Below, piece by piece: positions 22,923 to 31,301 of a stretch of DNA of 33,262 nt. Made by a program: the position numbers and the translations under genes. The notes beneath the pieces are model-generated. The model was not told where the DNA came from and made no database searches. It saw only the letters and a list, made by a program, of their open reading frames with translations. Position 1 is the first letter of the stretch, and each line of letters starts with the position of its first letter. This DNA is from CAYRSA01 sp964494845 (GTDB lineage: Bacteria; Patescibacteriota; Saccharimonadia; Saccharimonadales; JAGQNJ01): positions 1 to 33,262 of the forward strand of contig CAZBSC010000007.1 in the NCBI GenBank assembly GCA_964494845.1, in the 5' to 3' direction.

Positions 22923-23895
22923 CCCTCATCTGGTAAAAGATATCCTCTCAAAGGATCTAGTCATGGAGCCTAATCGGAAGGGATTTGGCAAGGGGCTTCT
23001 ACAAGCCGGCGGAGAAAACCTCGACGTCGTCGCTGCTTGCGCTGATTTGACGGAATCAACCCAAATGCATTTATTTGCCGAAGCTTTTCCAGATCGTTTC
23101 GTAGAAATGGGCGTAGCCGAACAGAATCTAGTGACCGTTGGTTCGGGCTTGGCTGCCGAGGGCAAAATACCGTTCGTCAGTAGTTACGCCGCATTCAGCC
23201 CTGGGCGCAACTGGGAGCAGATCCGTACCACTGTTTGCATTAACGATAGACCGGTAAAAATAATAGGTTCTCATGCCGGGCTGTACACAGGAAAAGATGG
23301 AGCCACTCATCAAATGCTCGAGGATATTGCATTAATGCGATCTTTGCCAAACATAGTTGTTTTGGCCCCTTGCGACGCTGTTGAAGCCGAAAAGATGACA
23401 CTAGCTATGGTTAAAGACAAACGACCTAATTACATGAGGCTGGCACGAGAACCAATCCCAACATTCACGACGGCGGATGCTCCCTTCGAAATAGGTAAAG
23501 CTTATGTATTTGCCCCAGGGTCTGATGTGACAATTATTTCAACCGGTACCATGACATACCCCAGTCTTGTAGCCGCAGAAAATATGTATACAGACGGTAT
23601 TGACGCCGAGGTCATCCATTGCCCAACCATAAAGCCTCTCGATGCCGTAACGATATTAAAAAGTGTTAAGAAAACCGGAAGAGTCATTGTCGTCGAGGAG
23701 CACCAAATTAACGGTGGTCTTGGAGGGGCAGTTGCCGAGTTTCTGGGAGAACACCACCCTGTCCCAATTAGGCGTATTGGTGTGAAAGATATCTTTGGCG
23801 AATCTGGTGACCCCGCCGAACTTTTGGAGCACTATGGTCTAACCCCCAAGCATATTGCCATTGCGGCTCATGAACTAATGGGAGATAAAATATAA
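22915..23895 (+). CDS. Transketolase, C-terminal subunit
   Basis: A 326-aa protein equal to the pyrimidine-binding (Pyr) and C-terminal domains of transketolase. It shows FGKGLLQAGGENLDVVAACADLTEST, the Pyr-domain glutamate in FVEMGVAEQNLVTVGSGLA, SYAAFSPGRNWEQIRTTVCI, HAGLYTGKDGATHQMLEDIALMR and the C-terminal VIVVEEHQINGGLGGAVAEFL. It must assemble with the preceding gene product to form the active site. The stop overlaps the aldolase start by one base (TAATG). Confidence 0.95.
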   Translation: MNDPHLVKDILSKDLVMEPNRKGFGKGLLQAGGENLDVVAACADLTESTQMHLFAEAFPDRFVEMGVAEQNLVTVGSGLAAEGKIPFVSSYAAFSPGRNWEQIRTTVCINDRPVKIIGSHAGLYTGKDGATHQMLEDIALMRSLPNIVVLAPCDAVEAEKMTLAMVKDKRPNYMRLAREPIPTFTTADAPFEIGKAYVFAPGSDVTIISTGTMTYPSLVAAENMYTDGIDAEVIHCPTIKPLDAVTILKSVKKTGRVIVVEEHQINGGLGGAVAEFLGEHHPVPIRRIGVKDIFGESGDPAELLEHYGLTPKHIAIAAHELMGDKI

Positions 23896-24809
23896 TGCCG
23901 GTATCTCTGAGTGAAATGCGACAAAATTGTATCAAAGCCAAGGCTCTGATGGTGAGAGCGCGCAAGGGAAAGTTTGCTGTAGGTGCTTTTAATTTAGATA
24001 ACCAAGAGACACTAATTGCGGTGGCGAGAGCGGCAAAAGCCAAAGACGCGCCGGTGATGGTAGAAGTCAGCAAGGGGGAAGTTGATGCCCTTGGTCTAGA
24101 GAATGTTCGCGACTTAGTAGATAACTATAAGGCTGAGTATGGCATCGAGATGTTCATTAACCTTGACCACAGCCCAACAGTGGCCGATGCAAAGGCTGGC
24201 ATTGATGCTGGTTTCGAATTCATACATATAGATGTGTCACAAGCCAACCACAATGCTACCGATGAACAAATTATTAGTGACACAAAAGAAATTGTTAAAT
24301 ATGCTAAAAAAACAGGTGCAGTAGTCGAGAGCGAGCCGCACTACTTCGGTGGTAGTTCTAACCTCCACAAGGAAAAAATTGATTACGAAGAGATCAAGAA
24401 GACATTTAGTACCCCGGAAGGGAGTAAAGCGTTCGTGGAAGCAACCGGTATAGATACATTCGCCGCTGCAATTGGTAACCTACATGGTAAATATCCAGTT
24501 CCAAAAAAGCTAGATCTAGAGTTGTTGCAAAAAATAAGAGATGCGTTGGATTGTAACATTAGTTTGCACGGTGGCAGTGGCACCCCAGCTCATTATTTTG
24601 AAAAAGCTGCCAAGATAGGCGTCAGCAAGATAAATATCAATTCTGATATGAGAGTAGCCTACAGACAGACCCTAGAAAAAGTCTTAGCTGAAAATGAGGA
24701 TGAATACGCAGTTGTAAAATTGATGGGAACTGTTATTTCGGCTGTTCAAAAAGTAGTAGAGAACAAAATTGAAGCCTTCGGCAGTGCTGGGAAAGCGAGA
24801 ATAGGCTAA
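23895..24809 (+). CDS. Class II fructose-bisphosphate aldolase family protein
   Basis: A 304-aa zinc aldolase. Metal and catalytic motifs are FINLDHS (D91 catalytic, H92 zinc ligand), ESEPHYFGG (145-153), GNLHGKYP (H197), SLHGGSGTP (H225) and ININSDMRVAYR at the phosphate site. Fructose 1,6-bisphosphate cleavage is the likely reaction given GAPDH and transketolase nearby, but tagatose-bisphosphate or other ketose-bisphosphate aldolases share these motifs. The ATG overlaps the transketolase stop by one base, so it belongs to the same operon, and the sugar kinase follows 4 bases later. Confidence 0.93.
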   Translation: MPVSLSEMRQNCIKAKALMVRARKGKFAVGAFNLDNQETLIAVARAAKAKDAPVMVEVSKGEVDALGLENVRDLVDNYKAEYGIEMFINLDHSPTVADAKAGIDAGFEFIHIDVSQANHNATDEQIISDTKEIVKYAKKTGAVVESEPHYFGGSSNLHKEKIDYEEIKKTFSTPEGSKAFVEATGIDTFAAAIGNLHGKYPVPKKLDLELLQKIRDALDCNISLHGGSGTPAHYFEKAAKIGVSKININSDMRVAYRQTLEKVLAENEDEYAVVKLMGTVISAVQKVVENKIEAFGSAGKARIG

Positions 24810-24813
24810 AGAT

Positions 24814-25779
24814 ATGTCTGGCCAAGTGAAAATAATATCGATCGGCGCTGCAGTACAGGACGTTTTTTTGCAGGGAGCGATTTTCAAGCCGCAGACCGAC
24901 AATAACGAAAAAGTAGCAGAATTTTCTTTAGGATCCAAGAACGAGGTTGACTCTGTTACCTATAGCATTGGTGGTGGCGCTTCGCACGCAAGTGTGACCT
25001 TTGCTAGGTACGGGCTACGAAGCTACTTTATGGGGCACATAGGCAGAGACATCTCTGGGCGAGCTGTTCTAGACATGCTAAGACAAGAGAATGTGGATAC
25101 GTCGTTAGTTAGTTATAACGAAAAGCTGGGCACCGGGCACGCAACAGTAATGCTTGCCCCGAACGGCGAGAGAACAATATTGACTTATCGTGGCGCATCA
25201 TCTGACTATAACCTGCGCGAAAGCGACTTTTTAAACAGAACAGCAGATTGGATTTATATCAGTTCTTTGTCTGGGGACATGAAAGCACTTAAAACAATCG
25301 TAAACTACGCACAAAAAATTAATATAAAAATCGCTATCAATCCCGGGAAAAAAGAGCTTTCAGAGAGAATATTATTGAAACAATTGCTTTCAAACTTCGC
25401 TATCCTCAGTCTCAACCGTGAAGAGATGCAAACACTTTTTGGTGGCCTGAAAGCCCGAGAAATATTGAAAGAAGCAGCCCAGTATGTGCCGATCGTGCTT
25501 TTGACAGATGGCGCAAAAGGTTCATATGCAACAGATGGCCAGAAATTATACAAGGCCGGCATGTACCAGGACGTAGCTGTAGTGGACCGAACTGGTGCTG
25601 GTGACGCCTTTTCTAGTGGGTTTACAGCGGCGATTGCTAGTGGCAAAACAATAGAGGAAGCACTAATCTTTGCAAGTGCAAATTCAACCAGTGTAGTAAG
25701 CAAAATAGGGGCAGTTAGCGGCATTATTCATTCACACGCCAAGCTACACTCTATGGATATTAAGGTCAGCGATCTTTAG
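24814..25779 (+). CDS. PfkB-family carbohydrate kinase
   Basis: A 321-aa ribokinase-fold kinase. It has an N-terminal strand IISIGAAVQDVF, the sugar-binding GGGASHASVTFARYG (53-67), GHIGRD, the segment LSLNREEMQTLFG, and the catalytic DRTGAGDAFSSGF (258-270, D264 as base). Family members phosphorylate ribose, fructose 6-phosphate, adenosine or other substrates. Sitting directly after an aldolase in a pentose and glycolysis operon, it is a candidate for the missing phosphofructokinase step or for feeding a pentose (inference). The longer insertion at 22-48 may define the substrate site. Confidence 0.9.
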   Translation: MSGQVKIISIGAAVQDVFLQGAIFKPQTDNNEKVAEFSLGSKNEVDSVTYSIGGGASHASVTFARYGLRSYFMGHIGRDISGRAVLDMLRQENVDTSLVSYNEKLGTGHATVMLAPNGERTILTYRGASSDYNLRESDFLNRTADWIYISSLSGDMKALKTIVNYAQKINIKIAINPGKKELSERILLKQLLSNFAILSLNREEMQTLFGGLKAREILKEAAQYVPIVLLTDGAKGSYATDGQKLYKAGMYQDVAVVDRTGAGDAFSSGFTAAIASGKTIEEALIFASANSTSVVSKIGAVSGIIHSHAKLHSMDIKVSDL

Positions 25780-25831
25780 CCTGTTATTCCCTTTGCCTGT
25801 CAGAGGCCAGCGTGTTAATCTGTAAGTAAGC

Positions 25832-27082
25832 ATGAGCAGAATGTTATCAGAGTTATTGGGCGCAAAAGAACCGCTTTTTTCAATGAGCTTAAAACAGTTG
25901 GAAAAAGAGAGCGGAAATCCAGGCGCCGACATACGCTTGACGGCAGAGATAACCGGTCGAGTACAGTTAAAAATCAAGGAATTAGGGTTGGACCCTGTAG
26001 ACACAACGCCCGAGGAATTGTATTACGCACTTTTAACGCGTGTCGCGAAGGATAACGAGAGAATCACGCAACAATTACTAGGGTTGCCGAAATCTACCAC
26101 AACAATTAGAGAACTTGTTCCGCCGATAGTGGACATTGTAAATGCATCAAAGGTTCCCAAAAAGTGCTGGGCAATTAAACGTTCTGTAGCTAAGCGTTTG
26201 TTGAAGAAAATGCCACCAATCAACATGATGAAGACCCTTGGCTACAGGTCGATCGATAGCATGTTGAAAAATGAGCCTTTTGACGAGATGTACACTGCGT
26301 TGCGCTTCTCGGAAGGTGCTGACTGGCTAAATCAATACGATCAACTATTTAAATCCGTCAGGCCATCTGATTTTGAGGAGCGTAACATCAGAATTGTGGT
26401 CATGGACCACGATAAATGGGTTGATTTGGCTCAGCACTATGTAGAGAAAAAAAGACATAACGTTACGCACACAAAAGAACTGGGAGTTATCGTTGTGGTG
26501 CCAATGAAACAAGACAGCATGCGCGGTTTGCCACTCAAAACGATGTCTTTGTTGTTCCACTACATAAACGAGATTAGGCTTTATAGCGCGTTTTTCAAAC
26601 TGAAGTCAACGCATCCTAAATTTGGTGAAGAAATTGTGGATACATTAATTGCTGACCCTAGCAAGGCGGCCGTAATGGCTGGTCAACATATTCATTGGAG
26701 GGTTATTCAGCGCTATTTTGGCAAGCTAAAAGACGAGAGTCATCCAGAGGCCTTCCAGCCGCACGTCCAACCAGAGGACTTGCACTGGCGCAAGGCCGAA
26801 GACGCGCTATACGATTTAGACGAGCAGTTAGAATTTTGGCGAGATCTAGACTACGTAGCAATGCCTGCAAAGGGCTTGCCTGTTGCGCTAAATCTTATGG
26901 ATGTTGCTCTGGCCTACTCTAATGGAGAAAGTTTCAAAAACCGGTACGTTTATCATTTCAGGGATTCCCTATGGAACGAGCTATTTATGCGTTATATGGG
27001 CGAAAAAGTCTTGGAGCAACAAGTTTTAGAACAACTGGACAATGACATGATAGAGCCGGAGCACCTGGAGAGCGACTTATGA
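25832..27082 (+). CDS. Large conserved-looking protein of unknown function
   Basis: A 416-aa soluble, mixed-charge protein that I do not recognise. It has no membrane segment or signal peptide and no recognised catalytic motif. Residues 1-60 are helical. The middle, about 100-290, contains NIRIVVMDHDKWVDLAQHYV, ELGVIVVVPM and the helix-rich MAGQHIHWRVIQRYFGK. The C-terminus is acidic. The ATG at 25832 lacks a ribosome binding site; a weak TGTTAATCT box (25813-25821) lies 10 bases upstream. Its stop overlaps the next gene's start as ATGA, so it is made together with a SLOG-type nucleotide-binding protein and a small membrane protein. Confidence 0.8.
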   Translation: MSRMLSELLGAKEPLFSMSLKQLEKESGNPGADIRLTAEITGRVQLKIKELGLDPVDTTPEELYYALLTRVAKDNERITQQLLGLPKSTTTIRELVPPIVDIVNASKVPKKCWAIKRSVAKRLLKKMPPINMMKTLGYRSIDSMLKNEPFDEMYTALRFSEGADWLNQYDQLFKSVRPSDFEERNIRIVVMDHDKWVDLAQHYVEKKRHNVTHTKELGVIVVVPMKQDSMRGLPLKTMSLLFHYINEIRLYSAFFKLKSTHPKFGEEIVDTLIADPSKAAVMAGQHIHWRVIQRYFGKLKDESHPEAFQPHVQPEDLHWRKAEDALYDLDEQLEFWRDLDYVAMPAKGLPVALNLMDVALAYSNGESFKNRYVYHFRDSLWNELFMRYMGEKVLEQQVLEQLDNDMIEPEHLESDL

Positions 27083-27738
27083 ATTATCTATTTCAAGAGA
27101 AAAAGGAAGGCAACAAAACAGTCATAGAACTACGCTTCACCATATGTGTTTCCGGTGCTGCTGGCGGGAAAACAGTCGGTGATGATGGTGATTTGGCGGA
27201 AAAAGTCGGGGCAGAAATTGCAAAGAGGGGGCATATTCTTACTACCGGATCTACTAATGGATTGCCAGATAGAGCTGCCCACGGAGCCCGCCTCGCCGGA
27301 GGAACTAGCATTGGTTTTTCCCCCGCAGGGAGCCTTCGGGAACATCTCAGAAAGTATAGGTTGCCTTTCGAAAATTATGATTTCATTAATTTTACGGGGA
27401 TGGAATACGCTGGACGTGATTTGTATTTGATTCAGTCTAGCGACGCAGTAATAACTATCGGTGGGCGTTTCGGTAGTTTGCACGAATTTACTTCCGCTCT
27501 AGAAACAGGCAAACCTTGCGGGATTCTCATCGGCAGTGGCGGTGCAGCCGATTTAATACCCAAATTAATGGAGGTTTTAGAACCCCCCGCCAGAAGTCTT
27601 GTGGTTTATGACTCGGATCCAACTAAGCTAGTTGAAAAACTCGAAGATATTTTGAAAAGAGAGAACGAGGATGTTCGCAAGCAATTTATGCTGCAAGATA
27701 ATTTTTGGTATTTAAGGAACGACAAAAAAGCTAAATGA
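27079..27738 (+). CDS. SLOG/LOG-type Rossmann nucleotide-binding protein
   Basis: A 219-aa protein with the lysine-decarboxylase-like (LOG/DprA, SLOG) fold. FTICVSGAAGG (21-31) is the first nucleotide loop, TTGSTNGLPDRAAHGARLAGG is the second conserved block, and VITIGGRFGSLHEFTSALETGKP carries a variant of the GGGxGTxxE motif, with F for G and S for T. LOG enzymes cleave nucleotide monophosphates to bases; SLOG proteins also sense nucleotides in stress and defence systems. The exact role here is unknown. It is coupled by 4-base overlaps to the unknown protein before and the small membrane protein after. Confidence 0.8.
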   Translation: MNYLFQEKKEGNKTVIELRFTICVSGAAGGKTVGDDGDLAEKVGAEIAKRGHILTTGSTNGLPDRAAHGARLAGGTSIGFSPAGSLREHLRKYRLPFENYDFINFTGMEYAGRDLYLIQSSDAVITIGGRFGSLHEFTSALETGKPCGILIGSGGAADLIPKLMEVLEPPARSLVVYDSDPTKLVEKLEDILKRENEDVRKQFMLQDNFWYLRNDKKAK

Positions 27739-27977
27739 ACAAGATTCAAAAGCCAGGTAATGCGACGAGAATTTCTGCGATAATTATTTTGACCGCTATT
27801 GTTCTGGTCGGCGGGCTATTTATCCTAGCCCGTTCTGTGTTTGCCCCGAGCAATAGAGCGATTCATACTTTTGAAGAATGCAAAAAGGCTGGCAACAAAG
27901 TTCAGGAGAGCTATCCAGAGGTCTGCGTTACGGACGACGGACAGCGTTTTGTTAACCCGGGACAAGTAGTTGAATAA
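27735..27977 (+). CDS. Small membrane-anchored protein with C-x14-C ectodomain
   Basis: An 80-aa protein. One transmembrane helix (about 13-33) is preceded by a basic N-terminus, so the C-terminal part should face outside. The ectodomain TFEECKKAGNKVQESYPEVCVTDDGQRFV has two cysteines (C49, C64) and resembles the short FEEC-AG-P-ESYP-C-DGxxF module often attached to surface proteins in bacteria, including Patescibacteria. No function is established. It is coupled to the SLOG protein by an ATGA overlap. Confidence 0.78.
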   Translation: MNKIQKPGNATRISAIIILTAIVLVGGLFILARSVFAPSNRAIHTFEECKKAGNKVQESYPEVCVTDDGQRFVNPGQVVE

Positions 27978-27998
27978 GCCCGAATAAACAAATACAAT
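27970..27998 (+). promoter_or_regulatory. Promoter of the pilin-like gene pair
   Basis: TTGAAT (27970-27975), a 17-base spacer and TACAAT (27993-27998). The -35 box overlaps the stop region of the preceding gene. An AAGGAC ribosome binding site lies at 28022-28027. Confidence 0.6.
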
Positions 27999-28032
27999 AG
28001 ACATAAGCATTAAACTCAGATAAGGACAAAAC

Positions 28033-28644
28033 GTGAAAAAACTCAACCAAAAAGGCTTCGGAATCTTGGAGATTTTACTCGTAATCTTACTGGTATGTCT
28101 CGTTGGCGGTATTGGATTTTATGTTTACAGTCAGGCACTGAAGAACGACACTTCAAACGCGCCACAGAGCAGCGTCAATACAGGATATAGTAATAAGCAA
28201 GTCGCTAAAGGAGATAAAGTATCCGGTAACGAAAGTGCATACGTCAATGTCATTCAAGCTGACGATTCAATCAAAGAAGTTACGCCTGGTCAAATAGCAA
28301 AAACTGATGATCAAAAAGGAGTTCTTGAAGCTATCCATAAGTCTCTCTGCAAGGCTCCAGATACTAATGTAGTTATAAATCATGTGACTTTTACAGATGG
28401 GACTAATTACAGACAAGTTGGCGACTATGCTTATATTAACGCAGGCTGCATCAAGCCAAGCACTCCCCGCGACAGCTATGGCTCTGGTTCTGCTACCTAT
28501 CTGCACAAAACTGGCAATACATGGGTTGTAGATGTTCATACGCAAATGGGTCCTATATGTTCAGATGTTGATGGTAAAGGCTACCCAAGCAGCTTGATTA
28601 AAGATTGCTACGATACTGATAACAGTTCAAGAGCACCAAAATAA
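28033..28644 (+). CDS. Pilin-like protein with type IV prepilin N-terminus (copy 1)
   Basis: A 203-aa protein starting with GTG. The leader KKLNQKG is followed by FGILEILLVILLVCLVGGIGFYV, so cleavage after glycine would leave F1 and E5 as in type IV pilins (class III signal). The hydrophobic helix spans about 9-32. A polar linker leads into a globular ectodomain (about 60-203) with cysteines at about 105, 138, 175 and 186, possibly disulfide-bonded. The ectodomain is not recognised. AAGGAC precedes the start. It shares a nearly identical first 20 residues with the next gene but an unrelated C-terminus. Confidence 0.84.
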   Translation: MKKLNQKGFGILEILLVILLVCLVGGIGFYVYSQALKNDTSNAPQSSVNTGYSNKQVAKGDKVSGNESAYVNVIQADDSIKEVTPGQIAKTDDQKGVLEAIHKSLCKAPDTNVVINHVTFTDGTNYRQVGDYAYINAGCIKPSTPRDSYGSGSATYLHKTGNTWVVDVHTQMGPICSDVDGKGYPSSLIKDCYDTDNSSRAPK

Positions 28645-28655
28645 AGGAGTAGATT

Positions 28656-29318
28656 GTGAAAAAACTAAATCAAAAAGGCTTCGGTATCGTAGAAATAATG
28701 CTGGTAATACTTCTTGCCGGGCTGGTGGGCGGCATAGGCTACTATGTATTTACTCAGGCTAAAAATAACGACGAAACGAACACTCCATCTAGTGATAGTT
28801 CTGTAAAAATAGAAAAGAAATCTGAACCTGAACCAGTTGCCAAAGACGAGACAGCGGATTGGTTGCTCTACGAAGCCAGCGACGGAACTTTCAAGATCAA
28901 ATTAGCCGATGGCTGGAAAATGCTCAAGAGCTCTGGGAGTACTGGATTGCTAAACTTTGATAATGAATTGTCAATTAAACCTGGGACCAAAGCCACAATT
29001 GCTCCGGTGGAGGGTGGTCGAGATGGGGGGATATGGCTCGCTATAAATTATGCTAAAACTGGCTCAGACGCATATGCAGAGATACGAGGAGAAAAGGTCG
29101 CCACAACTAAAACTAAGTCTGGGCTCCGTGTTGATCACTACCACTTTACGCAAACTAAAACCCCCGAAGGCCCAGGCCTCATGAAGGGAGATCAGTCCTA
29201 TACGTATTCCACGAGTAACGCCAACGGCCAACTTGTTGTCTATTATGGATTTACTGCTAAGCAGACTGACCACCACAATGAAATTGAAAAAATACTCTCA
29301 AGCATACAACTAAAATAA
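28656..29318 (+). CDS. Pilin-like protein with type IV prepilin N-terminus (copy 2)
   Basis: A 220-aa protein starting with GTG after AAAGGAG. The N-terminus KKLNQKG/FGIVEIMLVILLAGLVGG is a class III prepilin signal with the glutamate at +5. The ectodomain begins WLLYEASDGTFKIKLADGWKML (about 68-89), which resembles PsbP-like or DUF lipoprotein folds, and has no cysteines. It is 11 bases behind copy 1 on the same transcript. The pilus machinery itself is not in this window. Confidence 0.84.
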   Translation: MKKLNQKGFGIVEIMLVILLAGLVGGIGYYVFTQAKNNDETNTPSSDSSVKIEKKSEPEPVAKDETADWLLYEASDGTFKIKLADGWKMLKSSGSTGLLNFDNELSIKPGTKATIAPVEGGRDGGIWLAINYAKTGSDAYAEIRGEKVATTKTKSGLRVDHYHFTQTKTPEGPGLMKGDQSYTYSTSNANGQLVVYYGFTAKQTDHHNEIEKILSSIQLK

Positions 29319-29327
29319 GTTTATTAT

Positions 29328-29336
29328 TGATATACT
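29328..29336 (+). promoter_or_regulatory. Extended -10 promoter of uvrB (leaderless type)
   Basis: TGATATACT, identical to the pheS and gatC boxes, ends 6 bases before the uvrB ATG. Transcription should therefore begin at or next to the start codon. No -35 is seen. GGGGAG lies between box and ATG but would not be transcribed. Confidence 0.55.
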
Positions 29337-29342
29337 GGGGAG

Positions 29343-31301
29343 ATGGCTCAGTTTAAGTTAACTTCTAAATACAAACCGACGGGGGATCAGCCTACGGCTA
29401 TTGCCTCGCTAGTTGATGGGCTGAGTAAAAATAACAAAGAACAAACGCTGCTAGGTGTTACGGGCTCTGGTAAGACTTTTACTATGGCAAATGTCGTGCA
29501 ACAAGTCCAAAAGCCAACGCTTGTTTTGTGCCACAACAAAACACTGGCCGCGCAACTGTATAACGAGTTCAAAAACTTTTTCCCAAATAACGCAGTACAT
29601 TATTTTGTTAGTTACTTTGATTACTACCAACCAGAGGCCTACATCGCTCGCAGCGATACATATATAGAAAAAGACAGCCAAATAAACGAAGAAATAGATC
29701 GATTAAGGCATGCAGCAACGGATTCATTGCTAACACGTCGTGATGTGTTGATTGTCGCCAGTGTAAGTTGTATTTACGGCATCGGATCAGTAGATGATTA
29801 CGGAAGCCTGGCGGTAAATGTAAGAAAAGGCGAACGACGCGTACGTGATAAGTTTTTGCGTCAACTAAATGATATACAGTACGAGAGAAACGATATAGAT
29901 TTTCACCGAGGTACATTCCGAGTTCGAGGTGACGTTGTTGACGTTTTCCCAGCTAGTGAAGAGTTGGGATACCGGGTGGAATTTTTTGGCGATGAAGTCG
30001 AGAGAATTCTAAAACTAGATCCATTGACAGGCGAGATATTAGATAAGTTAAGAGAATTAAAGATTTTCCCCAGTAGTCACTATGTTACGCCCGAGACAAA
30101 GCTGAAAATGGCAATGGGAAAAATTCGTACAGAGCTACAAGAGCGTTTGAAATACTTCAAAAAAAACGGTCTATTGTTAGAGGCTCAACGTCTTGAGCAA
30201 CGTACCAATTTTGACCTGGAAATGATGGAAGAGACAGGTTTCGTGAAGGGTATCGAAAACTACAGTCGATACCTAACTAACCGTGAAGAGGGTGACCAGC
30301 CAGCAACATTATTAGATTATTTTCCTGATGACTTTTTGATGTTCATCGATGAGTCACACATGACTTTGCCGCAGGTCCGTGGAATGTATAACGGTGACAG
30401 GGCTAGGAAAGAAGTATTGGTAGAGCATGGTTTCCGTTTACCGAGTGCCCTCGACAATCGCCCGCTAACTTTTAGCGAGTTCGAACGACACGTTAATAAG
30501 GTTATATATGTGAGTGCTACTCCGGCTGATTACGAGCTCAGCCGTAGCCCAGAGCCCGTCCAGCAGGTTATTCGTCCGACCTTCCTAATTGATCCGCCGA
30601 TAGATGTTCGCCCAGTTGATGGCCAGGTAGACGATTTGATAAACGAGATTAGAGAGGCGATAGAAAAACACCATCGAGTGTTGGTGACTACTCTGACAAA
30701 ACGTATGGCCGAAGACTTGACCGACTATTTGAAAGAAATCAATATCAAGGTTACGTATCTACACAGTGATGTTGATACGTTGGAACGGACGGATATTTTA
30801 CGTGATTTGCGTCTGGGCACTTATGACGTAGTTGTAGGTATTAATCTGCTTAGAGAAGGCCTTGATTTGCCAGAGGTTAGCCTAGTGGCCATTTTAGACG
30901 CCGATAAAGAAGGATTCCTTCGTAGTGAACAAGCACTAATCCAGACTATCGGGCGGGCGGCGCGACATGTAGATGGTCGGGTGATAATGTATGCCAACAA
31001 TGTTACGGGTAGCATGAAACGCGCTATTGACGAGACTAACCGCCGGCGAAAAATTCAGACTGCTTATAATGAAGAACACGGGATAACGCCAGAGGGGATT
31101 TCTAATGCGATTGCTTCAAGTATGCGGTCCGAGGAAGAAAGGGCTCCTAAAAAGCTTAACCTGAAAAAAATACCGAAAGAAGAATATGGATCAATGGTTC
31201 GTGATTTGACTGGTCAGATGGATCTGGCCAGCGCCAATCTCGAATTTGAAAAAGCTGCCGAACTCCGCGACCTAATCGCAGAAATAAAATCCAAAATCTA
31301 A
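29343..31301 (+). CDS. uvrB: Excinuclease ABC subunit B
   Basis: A 652-aa nucleotide excision repair helicase-like protein that verifies lesions handed over by UvrA and recruits UvrC. Walker A GVTGSGKT is at 38-45. The beta-hairpin that clamps DNA is in the segment YFDYYQPEAYIARSDTYIEKDSQINEEIDRLRHAAT (about 92-126). The DEAD-like motif is FIDESHMT. Motif VI is around QTIGRAARH. The C-terminal UVR helix (about 618-650) binds UvrC. Length and order are standard. The stop overlaps the convergent hydrolase by 4 bases. Confidence 0.97.
   Translation: MAQFKLTSKYKPTGDQPTAIASLVDGLSKNNKEQTLLGVTGSGKTFTMANVVQQVQKPTLVLCHNKTLAAQLYNEFKNFFPNNAVHYFVSYFDYYQPEAYIARSDTYIEKDSQINEEIDRLRHAATDSLLTRRDVLIVASVSCIYGIGSVDDYGSLAVNVRKGERRVRDKFLRQLNDIQYERNDIDFHRGTFRVRGDVVDVFPASEELGYRVEFFGDEVERILKLDPLTGEILDKLRELKIFPSSHYVTPETKLKMAMGKIRTELQERLKYFKKNGLLLEAQRLEQRTNFDLEMMEETGFVKGIENYSRYLTNREEGDQPATLLDYFPDDFLMFIDESHMTLPQVRGMYNGDRARKEVLVEHGFRLPSALDNRPLTFSEFERHVNKVIYVSATPADYELSRSPEPVQQVIRPTFLIDPPIDVRPVDGQVDDLINEIREAIEKHHRVLVTTLTKRMAEDLTDYLKEINIKVTYLHSDVDTLERTDILRDLRLGTYDVVVGINLLREGLDLPEVSLVAILDADKEGFLRSEQALIQTIGRAARHVDGRVIMYANNVTGSMKRAIDETNRRRKIQTAYNEEHGITPEGISNAIASSMRSEEERAPKKLNLKKIPKEEYGSMVRDLTGQMDLASANLEFEKAAELRDLIAEIKSKI

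Noticed and set aside
25305..25724. 139-codon minus-strand open frame across the PfkB kinase
   Set aside because: Antisense shadow of the kinase catalytic region; composition is that of a reverse read.
26695..26922. 75-codon arginine-rich open frame on the plus strand inside the 416-aa unknown gene
   Set aside because: It lies wholly within a longer gene in another frame, with low-complexity arginine content typical of a frame-shifted read and no ribosome binding site.
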